DNA of 64,000 nt from Streptomyces sp. Je 1-332 (GCF_040730185.1 NZ_CP160402.1:5456001-5520000); one strand, 5' to 3'. Shown: positions 1 to 9,069, counted from the stretch's first letter. Made by a program: numbers and translations. The notes: a model not told the origin generated them from the sequence alone.

Positions 1-8
1 CGGTGGGA

Positions 9-1031
9 CTAGAACTCGTCGTCGAAGGAGACCGAACCCTCGACCGCGACCTGGTAGGCCGAAGGGCGCCGCTCGAAGAAGTTGGTCAGCTCCTGGACGC
101 CCTGGAGCTCCATGAACGAGAACGGGTTTGAGGAGCCGTAGACCGGCGCGAAGCCGAGCCGCTGGAGCCGCTGGTCGGCGACGCACTGGAGGTACTCGCG
201 CATGGAGTCGGTGTTCATGCCGGGCAGGCCCTCACCGCACAGGTCGCGAGCGAACTGCAGCTCGGCCTCGACGGCCTCCCTGAGCATGTCGGTGACCTGC
301 GTCTCCAGGGCGTCGTCGAAGAGCTCAGGCTCCTCCTTGCGGACGGTGTCGACGACGTCGAAGGCGAAGCTCATGTGCATCGTCTCGTCGCGGAACACCC
401 AGTTGGTGCCGGTGGCCAGGCCGTGCAGCAGGCCGCGCGAGCGGAACCAGTAGACGTAGGCGAAGGCACCGTAGAAGAAGAGGCCCTCGATGCACGCGGC
501 GAAGCAGATGAGGTTCAGCAGGAAGCGGCGCCGGTCGGCCTGCGTCTCCAGGCGGTCAAGCTTCTCCACCTCGTTGATCCACTTGAAGCAGAACTCCGCC
601 TTCTCACGGATGGAGGGGATCTCCTCGACCGCGTCGAAGGCCGCCGCGCGGTCCTCCGGGTCGGGCAGATAGGTGTCGAGCAGCGTCAGATAGAACTGGA
701 CGTGCACGGCCTCCTCGAAGAGCTGGCGGCTCAAGTAGAGCCGCGCCTCGGGGGAGTTGATGTGCTTGTAGAGGGTGAGCACGAGGTTGTTCGAGACGAT
801 CGAGTCGCCGGTCGCGAAGAACGCGACCAGGCGGCCGATCATGTGCTGCTCGCCCGGGGACAGCTTCGCCAGGTCGGCGACGTCCGAGTGGAGGTCGACC
901 TCCTCGACGGTCCAGGTGTTCTTGATCGCGTCGCGGTAGCGCTCGTAGAAGTCGGGGTAGCGCATGGGGCGCAGGGTCAGTTCGAAGCCCGGGTCGAGCA
1001 GGTTCTTGTCGGCGTTGGTGGTGGAGCTCAT
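9..1031 (-). CDS. nrdB: Ribonucleotide reductase class Ia, small (R2) subunit
   Basis: This subunit holds the di-iron centre and the radical used by the large subunit to reduce ribonucleotides to deoxyribonucleotides in the cytoplasm. The 340-residue product has both E-x-x-H iron-ligand motifs of R2 proteins: EEAVH at residues 106-110 and DETMH at 215-219, with a further Glu in IEGLFF near 182. Length is normal for the family. The chosen ATG overlaps the nrdA stop as TAATG, so the two genes are translationally coupled; the open frame extends further upstream, but only inside nrdA. In Streptomyces a third gene, nrdS, follows; it would lie beyond the window edge. Expression should follow the nrdA riboswitch and NrdR boxes. 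Confidence 0.96.
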   Translation of the reverse strand: MSSTTNADKNLLDPGFELTLRPMRYPDFYERYRDAIKNTWTVEEVDLHSDVADLAKLSPGEQHMIGRLVAFFATGDSIVSNNLVLTLYKHINSPEARLYLSRQLFEEAVHVQFYLTLLDTYLPDPEDRAAAFDAVEEIPSIREKAEFCFKWINEVEKLDRLETQADRRRFLLNLICFAACIEGLFFYGAFAYVYWFRSRGLLHGLATGTNWVFRDETMHMSFAFDVVDTVRKEEPELFDDALETQVTDMLREAVEAELQFARDLCGEGLPGMNTDSMREYLQCVADQRLQRLGFAPVYGSSNPFSFMELQGVQELTNFFERRPSAYQVAVEGSVSFDDEF

Positions 1032-3475
1032 TACTGGCAGGCCTCGCAGGACTCGGGGTTTTCCAGGGAGCAGGCGACGGCTTCTTCGGCCGACGCCTGG
1101 GCGGGTACGGGTACGGGAACGGGCTCGGCGGTCTTGCCGGCCGCTGCGCGGGCGATGCGGGTCGCCGGGCGCGAACGCAGGTAGTACGTGGTCTTCAGGC
1201 CCTGCTGCCAGGCGTACGCGTACATCGAGGAGAGCTTGCCGATGGTCGGCGTCTCCAGGAACAGGTTCAGGGACTGCGCCTGGTCCAGGAACGGCGTGCG
1301 CGCGGCGGCCATGTCGATCAGGCCGCGCTGCGGGATCTCCCACGCGGTGCGGTAGAGCTCGCGCACCTCGGCCGGGATCCAACTGAAGCCCTGCACCGAG
1401 CCGTTGGCCTCGCGCAGCGCCTCGCGGGTCTGCGCGTCCCAGACGCCGAGCCGTTTCAGCTCCTGCACCAGGTAGGCGTTGACCTGGAGGAACTCACCGC
1501 TCAGCGTCTCGCGCTTGAAGAGGTTGGAGACCTGCGGCTCGATGCACTCGTACACGCCCGCGATGGACGCGATCGTGGCAGTCGGCGCGATCGCGAGGAG
1601 CAGCGAGTTGCGCATGCCGGTCACGGCGATACGTTCCCGCAGCGCCGCCCAGCGCTCCGGCCAGGTCAGCTCGACGCCGTAGTGGTCGGGGTGCAGCACG
1701 CCGCGCGCGGTGCGGGTCTTCTCCCAGGCCGGGAGCGGGCCGATGGGGGTCCCCCCTGCACCGGAGCCTGTCGAAGGCGCTTGGGGGCGCTCGGCGAGGT
1801 CGGCGGATGCCTCGTACGCGGCGAGCATGATGCGCTCGGCGATACGGGTGGAGAGGGCGCGCGCCTCGGGGGAGTCGAAAGGCAGCTTCAGCTGGAAGAA
1901 GACGTCCTGAAGCCCCATGGCGCCCAGGCCCACCGGACGCCAGCGCGCGTTGGACTTCCCGGCCTGCTCGGTCGGGTAGAAGTTGATGTCGACGACACGG
2001 TCGAGGAACGTGACGGCGGTACGGACGGTCTCGTCGAGCCGCTGCCAGTCGATGTCACCGGCGGCCGTGTCCACGAACGCGCCGAGGTTCACCGAGCCCA
2101 GGTTGCAGACGGCCGTCTCGCCGTCGTCCGTGACCTCCAGGATCTCCGTGCAGAGGTTGGAGGAGTGGACGGTGTGGCCGGGCTCGGCCGTCTGGTTGGC
2201 GGTGCGGTTGGCGGCGTCCTTGAACGTCATCCAGCCGTTGCCGGTCTGCGCGAGGGTGCGCATCATGCGGCCGTAGAGGTCGCGGGCCGGGATGGTCTTG
2301 CGGGCGAGCCCCGCGGCCTCGGCCTTGCGGTAGGCGGCGTCGAACTCGTCGCCCCACAGGTCGACGAGCTCGGGCACGTCGGCAGGCGAGAACAGCGACC
2401 AGTCCTCGCTGGCGGCGACCCGGCGCATGAACTCGTCCGGGATCCAGTGCGCGAGGTTGAGGTTGTGCGTGCGGCGCGCGTCCTCACCCGTGTTGTCGCG
2501 CAGCTCCAGGAACTCCTCGATGTCGGAGTGCCACGTCTCCAGGTAGACCGCGGCAGCGCCCTTGCGCCGGCCGCCCTGGTTCACGGCGGCGACGGAGGCG
2601 TCCAGGGTCTTGAGGAACGGCACGATGCCGTTGGAGTGGCCGTTCGTGCCGCGGATCAGTGAACCGCGGGCGCGGATGCGGGAGTACGAGAGGCCGATGC
2701 CGCCCGCGTGCTTGGAGAGGCGCGCGACCTGGTGGTAGCGGTCGTAGATGGAGTCCAGCTCGTCCAGCGGGGAGTCGAGGAGGTAGCAGGAGGACATCTG
2801 CGGGTGCCGGGTGCCGGAGTTGAAGAGCGTCGGCGATGACGGCAGGTAGTCCAGGCGGCTCATCAGGCGGTACAGGGCGGCGACTTCGTCCACCGAGCGC
2901 GCGGAGCCGTCCTCGGCGAGGCCGCTCGCGACGCGCAGCATGAAGTGCTGCGGGGTCTCGATGACGTGCCGGGTGATCGGGTGGCGAAGGAGATAGCGGC
3001 TGTGCAGGGTGCGCAGGCCGAAGTAGCCGAAGCGGAAGTCCGCGCCGTCCTCCAGGGCGGACTCCACGAGACCGTCGAGACGCTCGGCGTGGTCGGCGAC
3101 GAACGCGGCGGTGCGGTCCGCGATCAGGCCCTCGCGGTGGCCCACGGCGACCGAGTCGGAGAAGCCGCGCACGCCCTGCGACGCGGCCTCGTCCCGGATG
3201 CTGAGGCTGAGGAGCCTGGCCGCCAGCTGCGAGTACGTCGGGTCCTCGGAGATGAGGCCGGCCGCGGCCTCGGTCGCCAGCTCCCGCAGCTCCGCCACGT
3301 CCGCCCTGGCCGAGCGGCCCCGCAGCGCGGCTGCGGCGACCCGGCCGGGGTCGGCGTCGGGGAGGTCGGCGGTGAGGTCGGTCAGGGTACGCAGCAGCGC
3401 GGTTCCTGGGCCGTCGGCGGTCTGCTGACCGCCGGTGGTCTGCGCTGACGCAGGTTCGGCTGGCGCGATGGTCAC
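1031..3475 (-). CDS. nrdA: Ribonucleotide reductase class Ia, large (R1) subunit
   Basis: The catalytic subunit for reduction of ribonucleoside diphosphates; it works with NrdB. The 814-residue protein shows R1 hallmarks: the active-site segment NLCTEI, the PTATIAS segment, and a C-terminal C-E-A-C pair that relays electrons from thioredoxin or glutaredoxin. The start is taken as a GTG (VTIAPAEP...), just upstream of which the cobalamin riboswitch leader ends; the longer open frame runs into that leader and is not credible. In Streptomyces this class Ia operon coexists with a B12-dependent class II enzyme and is shut down by adenosylcobalamin, which fits the riboswitch found here. Confidence 0.95.
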   Translation of the reverse strand: MTIAPAEPASAQTTGGQQTADGPGTALLRTLTDLTADLPDADPGRVAAAALRGRSARADVAELRELATEAAAGLISEDPTYSQLAARLLSLSIRDEAASQGVRGFSDSVAVGHREGLIADRTAAFVADHAERLDGLVESALEDGADFRFGYFGLRTLHSRYLLRHPITRHVIETPQHFMLRVASGLAEDGSARSVDEVAALYRLMSRLDYLPSSPTLFNSGTRHPQMSSCYLLDSPLDELDSIYDRYHQVARLSKHAGGIGLSYSRIRARGSLIRGTNGHSNGIVPFLKTLDASVAAVNQGGRRKGAAAVYLETWHSDIEEFLELRDNTGEDARRTHNLNLAHWIPDEFMRRVAASEDWSLFSPADVPELVDLWGDEFDAAYRKAEAAGLARKTIPARDLYGRMMRTLAQTGNGWMTFKDAANRTANQTAEPGHTVHSSNLCTEILEVTDDGETAVCNLGSVNLGAFVDTAAGDIDWQRLDETVRTAVTFLDRVVDINFYPTEQAGKSNARWRPVGLGAMGLQDVFFQLKLPFDSPEARALSTRIAERIMLAAYEASADLAERPQAPSTGSGAGGTPIGPLPAWEKTRTARGVLHPDHYGVELTWPERWAALRERIAVTGMRNSLLLAIAPTATIASIAGVYECIEPQVSNLFKRETLSGEFLQVNAYLVQELKRLGVWDAQTREALREANGSVQGFSWIPAEVRELYRTAWEIPQRGLIDMAAARTPFLDQAQSLNLFLETPTIGKLSSMYAYAWQQGLKTTYYLRSRPATRIARAAAGKTAEPVPVPVPAQASAEEAVACSLENPESCEACQ

Positions 3476-3619
3476 GGAGCACTCCCTCGCTCGGCTCGGA
3501 GCCTTGGGGAGGGGTGAGTGAACACACGGGGGCCCGGCCCCTGGGCAGGGCGGCGCTCCGCGTCCACCAGCCCATTCCACGAGGCCCGGACGTCGTCGGC
3601 ACCCGGACCGGTCGGAACG

Positions 3620-3725
3620 GGCGCACTGTCGACAGGTCTTCGGACTTGCGAGCACGACAAATGCGCACTCATACACCGTTGCGGGACAGTTCCGGACTTG
3701 CACCGGATTCCCCTGCGGCGACAGC
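3620..3725 (-). promoter_or_regulatory. Cobalamin (AdoCbl) riboswitch of nrdAB
   Basis: Read on the minus strand, the leader contains the cobalamin aptamer signature in order: GGGGAATCCGGTGCAAGTCC (about 3713-3694), the core CTGTCCCGCAACGGTGT (about 3688-3672), and AGTCCGAAGACCTGTC (about 3647-3632). It sits between the nrdA promoter region and the nrdA start. Streptomyces class Ia nrdABS is known to be turned off by coenzyme B12 through such a riboswitch, because a B12-dependent class II reductase can replace it. Confidence 0.93.
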
Positions 3726-3732
3726 GAGCACG

Positions 3733-3779
3733 AGCATACATCTTGTGCTGGCTCTGAGCGGCAGCCCCATATCTTGTGT
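3733..3779 (-). promoter_or_regulatory. Tandem NrdR boxes at the nrdA promoter
   Basis: Two 16-nt NrdR-box-like sequences are visible on the minus strand: ACACAAGATATGGGGC (3779-3764) and GCACAAGATGTATGCT (3748-3733). They are separated by 15 nt, the spacing typical of paired NrdR boxes. The second box ends in TATGCT, a plausible -10 element, so NrdR binding would block RNA polymerase. The first box is the poorer match in its right half. The riboswitch begins just downstream. Confidence 0.75.
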
Positions 3780-3789
3780 CGGCGCGCAC

Positions 3790-3828
3790 AAAAAAGCGCG
3801 GGCCGCCGGGGAATCCGGCGGCCCGCGC
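3790..3828 (-). terminator. Rho-independent terminator of the SSS symporter operon
   Basis: A perfect 14-bp stem (GCGCGGGCCGCCGG and its complement, 3796-3828) with a 5-nt loop is followed on the minus strand by six T residues. It lies 24 bases past the symporter stop codon and separates that operon from the nrdA promoter. Confidence 0.93.
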
Positions 3829-3852
3829 CAAGCGTTGCGTTCAGGGAGAGGC

Positions 3853-5502
3853 TCAGTGCCCGCCCGGTGCTCCCGCCGTGGCCGGCGGCAGCTCCTCCAC
3901 GACGCCCGGGTCGCCGGCGTCCGCGGTGTAGTCGCCGGGAGACGTCTCGTCGATGCCGTCAGGGGCCTTCATGGCGCGCAGGACGAAGGTCATGACCACG
4001 GTGACCACCACGTTCAGGACGAACGCCGTGAGGCCGATGTAGCCGATCTCACCGATGCCCGGGATCTCGTCGGACGAGCCGCCGAAGTGCTTCTGCGTGG
4101 GCGAGGCGACGCCGTACGCGGCAGCCGTTCCGTAGACCATGCCGACCGCCCAGCCCGCGAGCAGCGCCCAGCGGTGGAACCACCGCGTGAACAGGCCGCC
4201 GACCAGTGCGGGCATGGTCTGCAGGATCCAGATGCCGCCCAGGAGCTGGAAGTTGATCGCGACCGTCTTGTCCATGGTGAGGACGAATGCCAGGGCGCCG
4301 ACCTTCACCAGCAGCGAAACCAATTTGGAGACCTTGGTCTCCTGCGCGGGTGTCGCGTCCGGCTTGAGGAAGTCCTTGTAGATGTTCCTGGTGAACAGGT
4401 TCGCTGCCGCGATGGACATGATGGCGGCCGGGACGAGCGCGCCGATGCCGATCGCCGCGAACGCGACGCCGGTGAACCAGTCGGGGAACATGTTCTCGAA
4501 CAGCTGCGGGATCGCCAGCTGGCCGTTCTCGACCTTGACCCCGGCCGCGATCGCCATGAAGCCGAGCAGCGCGAGCAGCCCCAGCATCAGCGAGTACAGC
4601 GGCAGGATCGTGGTGTTGCGGCGGATCACGTTGCGGCTCTTGGAGGAGAGCGTCGCCGTGATCGAGTGCGGGTACATGAACAGCGCGAGCGCGGAGCCGA
4701 GCGCCAGCGTGGCGTACGTCCACTGCCCGGCCTCGCCCGGCGCGAGTCCCGCGACGGGCTTGCCCGCGGCCTCGTTCGCCGACGAGAACTTGTCGTTCGC
4801 CGCCTGGAAGATCTCGTCGAAGCCGCCGAGCTTGATCGGGATGTAGATGATCGCGACGGCGATGACGAGATAGATCAGGCCATCCTTCACGAACGCGATC
4901 AGCGCGGGCGCGCGCAGACCCGACGAGTACGTGTACGCGGCGAGCACCGCGAACGCGATCAGGAGCGGCAGGTCCTTGATGAACCAGTTCGTGTCCGGGC
5001 CGCCGCCGACGCCCATCACGTCAAGGACGGCCTGGATGCCGACCAGTTGGAGCGCGATGTACGGCATCGTGGCGAGGATGCCGGTGACCGCGACGGCCAG
5101 CGAGAGCCCCTTGGAGCCGAAGCGTCCGCGCACGAAGTCCGAGGTGGTCACGTAACCGTGCTTGTGCGAGACGGACCACAGCCGCGGCAGGAAGGTGAAG
5201 ATCAGCGGGTAGACGAGGATCGTGTACGGCACCGCGAAGAAGCCGGCCGCGCCCGCCGCGTAGATCGCCGCCGGGACGGCCACGAAGGTGTACGCGGTGT
5301 AGAGGTCGCCGCCGAGCAGGAACCACGTGACCCAGGTGCCGAACGACCGGCCGCCAAGGCCCCATTCGTCCAGGCTCTCGGTCTCGGCCTTGCGCCAGCG
5401 CGCGGCCAGGAAGCCCATCGCCGTGACGGCGGCGAAGAAGAAGATGAAGACGGCGAGCGCGATGCCGTTGACGCCGCCGGTGTCCGCTGCGAGCACGTTC
5501 AT
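3853..5502 (-). CDS. Sodium:solute symporter (SSS family), monocarboxylate-type
   Basis: A 549-residue polytopic membrane protein of the SSS family, the size of the MctP/MctC/ActP monocarboxylate transporters, with about 13 hydrophobic helices and the conserved N-terminal segment WGLGGRSFGTWVTWFLLGGD. It probably imports acetate, pyruvate, lactate or similar acids with sodium or protons; the substrate is inferred from family resemblance. Its ATG overlaps the stop of the upstream DUF3311 gene as ATGA, so the two are coupled. The C-terminal tail after the last helix is acidic and Pro/Gly-rich. A strong terminator follows. Confidence 0.85.
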   Translation of the reverse strand: MNVLAADTGGVNGIALAVFIFFFAAVTAMGFLAARWRKAETESLDEWGLGGRSFGTWVTWFLLGGDLYTAYTFVAVPAAIYAAGAAGFFAVPYTILVYPLIFTFLPRLWSVSHKHGYVTTSDFVRGRFGSKGLSLAVAVTGILATMPYIALQLVGIQAVLDVMGVGGGPDTNWFIKDLPLLIAFAVLAAYTYSSGLRAPALIAFVKDGLIYLVIAVAIIYIPIKLGGFDEIFQAANDKFSSANEAAGKPVAGLAPGEAGQWTYATLALGSALALFMYPHSITATLSSKSRNVIRRNTTILPLYSLMLGLLALLGFMAIAAGVKVENGQLAIPQLFENMFPDWFTGVAFAAIGIGALVPAAIMSIAAANLFTRNIYKDFLKPDATPAQETKVSKLVSLLVKVGALAFVLTMDKTVAINFQLLGGIWILQTMPALVGGLFTRWFHRWALLAGWAVGMVYGTAAAYGVASPTQKHFGGSSDEIPGIGEIGYIGLTAFVLNVVVTVVMTFVLRAMKAPDGIDETSPGDYTADAGDPGVVEELPPATAGAPGGH

Positions 5503-5768
5503 CGGGTCGCACCCCCCTTGGCCTGCTCGGCCTTGCGGGCGCGCTGGTCACGCTGCCACAACTTGTAAGCGATCATGGTCAGAGCGGTGGAGATGAGCAC
5601 CCACAGCATCTGGTACCAGTAGAAGAACGGGATGCCGATGAAGGTCGGGTCGACCTTCGCGTAGGAGCTCACCCAGAGCATCGCCACGAACGGCGCGACG
5701 AGACAGAGGGCAACGACCACGCGGACCGGCGTGATCACCGGTCTGCTCACTTCAGGCGCATCTGACAC
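5499..5768 (-). CDS. DUF3311 small membrane protein, symporter partner
   Basis: An 89-residue protein with two hydrophobic segments (about residues 14-30 and 45-65) and the FIGIPFFYWYQ motif typical of DUF3311, ending in a basic tail. DUF3311 genes commonly sit directly before SSS symporters of the monocarboxylate type, as here, and the product is thought to assist the transporter. GTG is the likely start. The gene overlaps the symporter by four bases (ATGA), which implies fixed stoichiometry. Confidence 0.85.
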   Translation of the reverse strand: MSDAPEVSRPVITPVRVVVALCLVAPFVAMLWVSSYAKVDPTFIGIPFFYWYQMLWVLISTALTMIAYKLWQRDQRARKAEQAKGGATR

Positions 5769-5889
5769 TTCGCGGCTCCGCTCCCTCGCTTATCCCACCT
5801 TTAACGTGCGGGAAATCTAAGCGAGAGGATTGATCTATGGAACCCCCGTCCGGATAGCGGACGGATGCCGGACGGGCCGACGCGCCTGC

Positions 5890-6087
5890 TCAGCAGCAGC
5901 GAAACCCCTGCCTGGGGTCGGACTCCTGGCGGTCCGTCCGCATTCGCTCGAACTCCCTCCGGGAGGGGACGGATGCCCCGGGATGCGTCCTCTGCGCGTG
6001 CTCCACATAACGGTCGTAGGCGGACTCATCGGTCAACTCCCGCGCGTACCACCGCACCCAGCGCAGGCCGCGCAGCACCCACGTCAC
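5890..6087 (-). CDS. YbdD/YjiX family protein, CstA partner
   Basis: A 65-residue basic protein with the family signature RWYARELTDESAYDRYV and a C-terminal Cys-Cys (FRCC). In enterobacteria YbdD/YjiX proteins are co-encoded with CstA/BtsT pyruvate transporters and are needed for their activity. Here the GTG start overlaps the CstA stop as GTGA, so translation is coupled. The open frame continues upstream inside cstA, but the overlap start fits the family length. Confidence 0.85.
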   Translation of the reverse strand: MTWVLRGLRWVRWYARELTDESAYDRYVEHAQRTHPGASVPSRREFERMRTDRQESDPRQGFRCC

Positions 6088-8243
6088 GACGACACCCTCG
6101 CCTCTTCGGCCGCCTTCGCCGCCGCCACTTCCGCCTTCTCCTCCGGGGTCGCGATGAGCCCGGCAGGCGCGGTCAGCTTCGACTCCACGTACTCCGCCTC
6201 GCTCAGCTTCGACGCCTGTGGGTTGCGGACGTGCTTCACGCAGATGCGGGCCGCGTCCGCGATCACGATGACGATGAGCAGGGCGAGCGCGGCGGAAAGG
6301 ACGCCGTCCACCGTGGAGTTGGTGACGACGGTGTGCATGTCGTCCATGGTCTTGGCGGGCGGCAGGATCTTTCCCTCGTCGATCGCGTCCTGGTAGTTCG
6401 AGCGCTGCTGGAAGAAGCCCACACGCGGGTCGCTGGAGAACACCTTCTGCCAGCTCGCGGTGAGCGTCACCGTCGCGTCCCAGGCGAGCGGGACCCCGGT
6501 GATCCAGGCCCACTTGAGGCGACCGGACTTCACCAGGAGCGTCGTGCAGACGGCGAGCGCGACCGCGGCCAGGAGCTGGTTGGAGATGCCGAAGATCGGG
6601 AAGAGCTGGTTGATCCCGCCGAGCGGCTCGTGCACGCCCACCCACAGGAAGTAGCCCCACAGGCCGGTGACGACCGCGCTGGTGATGATGAGGCCGGGCT
6701 TCCAACTGACGTTCTTGAAGGGCTTGTAGACGTTCCCGAGCATGTCCTGCAGCATGAAGCGGCCCACGCGCGTGCCCGCGTCGAGCGCGGTGAGGATGAA
6801 CAGCGCCTCAAACATGATCGCGAAGTGGTACCAGAACGCCTTCATGGAGCCACCGGTGACCTTCGAGAAGATCTCGGAGACACCGACCGCGAGCGTGGGC
6901 GCCCCGCCGGTGCGCGAGAGCAGCGAGGACTCCTCGACGTTCTTGGCGGCCTGCGCGAGATCCTCGGGGGAGATGGAGTACCCGAAGCTCGCGACTGCCT
7001 GGCTCGCCGCCTGGACGTTGTCCCCGATGACTCCGGCGGGCGCGTTCATCGCGAAGTAGAGGCCCGGGTCGATGATGCTGGCCGCGATGAGCGCCATGAC
7101 CGCGACGGACGACTCCATCAGCATGGAGCCGTAGCCGATCATCCGGATCTGCGTCTCCTTCTGGACCATCTTCGGAGTCGTGCCCGACGAGATCAGCGCG
7201 TGGAAGCCGGACAGGGCACCGCAGGCGATGGTGATGAAGACGAACGGGAAGAGCGAGCCCGCGAAGACGGGCCCGTCGCCGCGCGACGCGAAGTCGGTCA
7301 CCGGGTCCATCTTCAGCGTCGGCAGGGTGATGACGACGCCGAGCGCGAGCAGCAGGATCGTGCCGATCTTCATGAAGGTGGAGAGGTAGTCGCGCGGCGC
7401 GAGCAGCATCCACACCGGCAGGATCGAGGCGATGAACCCGTACGCCACCAGCCAGATGACCAGGGTGGACGGCGCGAGCGTGAACGCCTCCGCGAGGGAC
7501 GACTCGGCGACCCAGCGCCCGGCGACCAGCGCGAGAAGCAGCAGCGTGATCCCGATGAGGGAGACCTCGCTGACCCGCCCTGGCCGCAGGATGCGCAGAT
7601 AGAAGCCCATGAACAGCGCGATCGGAATGGTCATCGCGATGGAGAAGGTGCCCCACGGCGAGTCCGCGAGCGCGTTGACGACGACGAGCGCGAGCACGCC
7701 CAGCAGGACGATCATGATGGCGAACGCGGCGAGCAGCGCGGCGGCCCCGCCGAAGGGTCCGATCTCCTCGCGCGCCATCTGCCCGAGCGACTTGCCGTCG
7801 CGCCGGGTGGAGAAGAAGAGGACGACCATGTCCTGCACGGCACCCGCGAAGATCACGCCGACGATGATCCAGATCGTGCCGGGCAAGTACCCCATCTGCG
7901 CGGCCAGTACGGGCCCCACCAGCGGGCCCGCGCCCGCGATCGCCGCGAAGTGGTGGCCGAGCAGGACGCGGCGGTCGGTGGGGTGGAAGTCGATGCCGTT
8001 GTCGAGGCGCTCCGCCGGGGTGGCCCGCTTCTTGTCGACCTTCAGGACGCGGTTGACGATGAACTTGGAGTAGAAGCGATAGGCGATCGCGTACGAGCCG
8101 AGGGCCGCGGCCACCATCCAGGCGGCGGACACCTCCTCGTCCCGCGAGAGCGCGAGCACGGTCCAGCCCGCGGCGCCCACCAGCGCGACGAGGGACCAGA
8201 TGACGATGGATCGGGGGTTTGCTCGTGAAGCTGCCATGCGCAC
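6084..8243 (-). CDS. cstA: Carbon starvation protein CstA (pyruvate/peptide transporter)
   Basis: A 719-residue polytopic membrane protein with about 16-18 hydrophobic helices and CstA signatures such as HHFAAIAGAGPLVGPVLAAQ and the CGALSGFHALISSGTT segment. Members import pyruvate or small peptides during carbon limitation. The start is set at a GTG eight bases after GGGAGG; an ATG two codons later is an alternative. The downstream YbdD gene overlaps the stop. Together with the SSS symporter operon just downstream it makes a cluster for uptake of small organic acids. Confidence 0.92.
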   Translation of the reverse strand: MRMAASRANPRSIVIWSLVALVGAAGWTVLALSRDEEVSAAWMVAAALGSYAIAYRFYSKFIVNRVLKVDKKRATPAERLDNGIDFHPTDRRVLLGHHFAAIAGAGPLVGPVLAAQMGYLPGTIWIIVGVIFAGAVQDMVVLFFSTRRDGKSLGQMAREEIGPFGGAAALLAAFAIMIVLLGVLALVVVNALADSPWGTFSIAMTIPIALFMGFYLRILRPGRVSEVSLIGITLLLLALVAGRWVAESSLAEAFTLAPSTLVIWLVAYGFIASILPVWMLLAPRDYLSTFMKIGTILLLALGVVITLPTLKMDPVTDFASRGDGPVFAGSLFPFVFITIACGALSGFHALISSGTTPKMVQKETQIRMIGYGSMLMESSVAVMALIAASIIDPGLYFAMNAPAGVIGDNVQAASQAVASFGYSISPEDLAQAAKNVEESSLLSRTGGAPTLAVGVSEIFSKVTGGSMKAFWYHFAIMFEALFILTALDAGTRVGRFMLQDMLGNVYKPFKNVSWKPGLIITSAVVTGLWGYFLWVGVHEPLGGINQLFPIFGISNQLLAAVALAVCTTLLVKSGRLKWAWITGVPLAWDATVTLTASWQKVFSSDPRVGFFQQRSNYQDAIDEGKILPPAKTMDDMHTVVTNSTVDGVLSAALALLIVIVIADAARICVKHVRNPQASKLSEAEYVESKLTAPAGLIATPEEKAEVAAAKAAEEARVSS

Positions 8244-8431
8244 AGGGGTGCCCTCCCGATCATGCGATATCGGGAAAGACGGTAGAGCAAGGGGAGACGT
8301 TCTGCTATAGCGAGGAACTGATTCCACCGAAAGATTGATTGGTCCAGACCTTGAAGTGGACGGGGCGAGTCGACTAGCTTGTGTATCTGGCCAGTTGGCC
8401 ACTTTCGCACCGATAGATACGGGGATTCCGC

Positions 8432-9004
8432 ATGACCAAGCGGAACATATTTGCCGCTACGGGCATTGCTGCCACACTGCTCATGGGCAGCATTTCAGGG
8501 GCCGCTCCTGCGCAAGCGGCAGAGGCGGCGGCAGACGTGCCACATATTGCCTGCAAGACCTGGAAGTCGGGCAGCGGCAAGAAGGCGTACAGCCACTGCC
8601 GGGGTACCGCGACGGCCAACGCCTATCGAACGTTGGCGACATGCCTGCGTGGGGACGGCAACGGAACCTTTGCGAAGCGAAGCGGCTGGGAGGGGGTGGG
8701 GCGCCCCGAGGTCGGCACCGCCAACTGCGGAGCGAAGGTGGTTGCGTTGCAGGTGGAGTTCAAGAACAACGAACGCCCCTACCCGAAGTGCTCCGTCCGC
8801 AAGACCTCGAGTAAGGCCGCGTCCGCCAACTGCCAGAACATCAGGGACAGGAAAGTCAGGGCTCGCGTCACGTGCAAGAAGGGAAGCGACACGTGGACCA
8901 AGCGCGGCCCCTGGAAGAAGTCCACGAACTCGGTGGCGAAGTGCGGCGGCGGCGGCAAATTGAAGGGTGCTGTCGAACTCGAGATCAGTAAGCGTGGCGT
9001 GTAG
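8432..9004 (+). CDS. Secreted cysteine-rich protein of unknown function
   Basis: A 190-residue protein with a clear Sec signal peptide (TKRN, hydrophobic core to about residue 23, AQA cleavage at about 27-29). The mature part is basic and has eight cysteines. It seems to consist of two related halves: both show a C-x-x-G...KR-x-x-W...A-x-C-G pattern (residues about 70-100 and 145-172), suggesting an internal duplication with paired disulphides. I do not recognise a family. It stands alone between divergent cstA and convergent dasR and is followed by a hairpin terminator. Confidence 0.8.
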   Translation: MTKRNIFAATGIAATLLMGSISGAAPAQAAEAAADVPHIACKTWKSGSGKKAYSHCRGTATANAYRTLATCLRGDGNGTFAKRSGWEGVGRPEVGTANCGAKVVALQVEFKNNERPYPKCSVRKTSSKAASANCQNIRDRKVRARVTCKKGSDTWTKRGPWKKSTNSVAKCGGGGKLKGAVELEISKRGV

Positions 9005-9031
9005 CTCTATTGGTGTGTAGGTGCACATCGA

Positions 9032-9069
9032 GGAAGGCCGCTTTCCTGTTCTCGGGGAAGCGGCCTTCC
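9032..9069 (+). terminator. Hairpin terminator after the secreted protein gene
   Basis: GGAAGGCCGCTTTCC and GGAAGCGGCCTTCC form a long stem with one bulged base and a 9-nt loop, starting 28 bases after the stop codon. It lies between convergent genes and could serve dasR as well. Confidence 0.75.

Noticed and set aside
375..1184. Long plus-strand open frame opposite nrdB
   Set aside because: It is the mirror of nrdB in high-GC DNA; low-complexity Val/Glu/Gly/Arg product and no family motif.
3514..5568. 684-codon plus-strand open frame opposite the SSS symporter
   Set aside because: Arg/Asp-rich shadow of the symporter; it also crosses the riboswitch and a terminator.
5865..8228. 787-codon plus-strand open frame opposite cstA
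   Set aside because: Composition typical of antisense to a membrane protein gene; no motif; cstA is certain.
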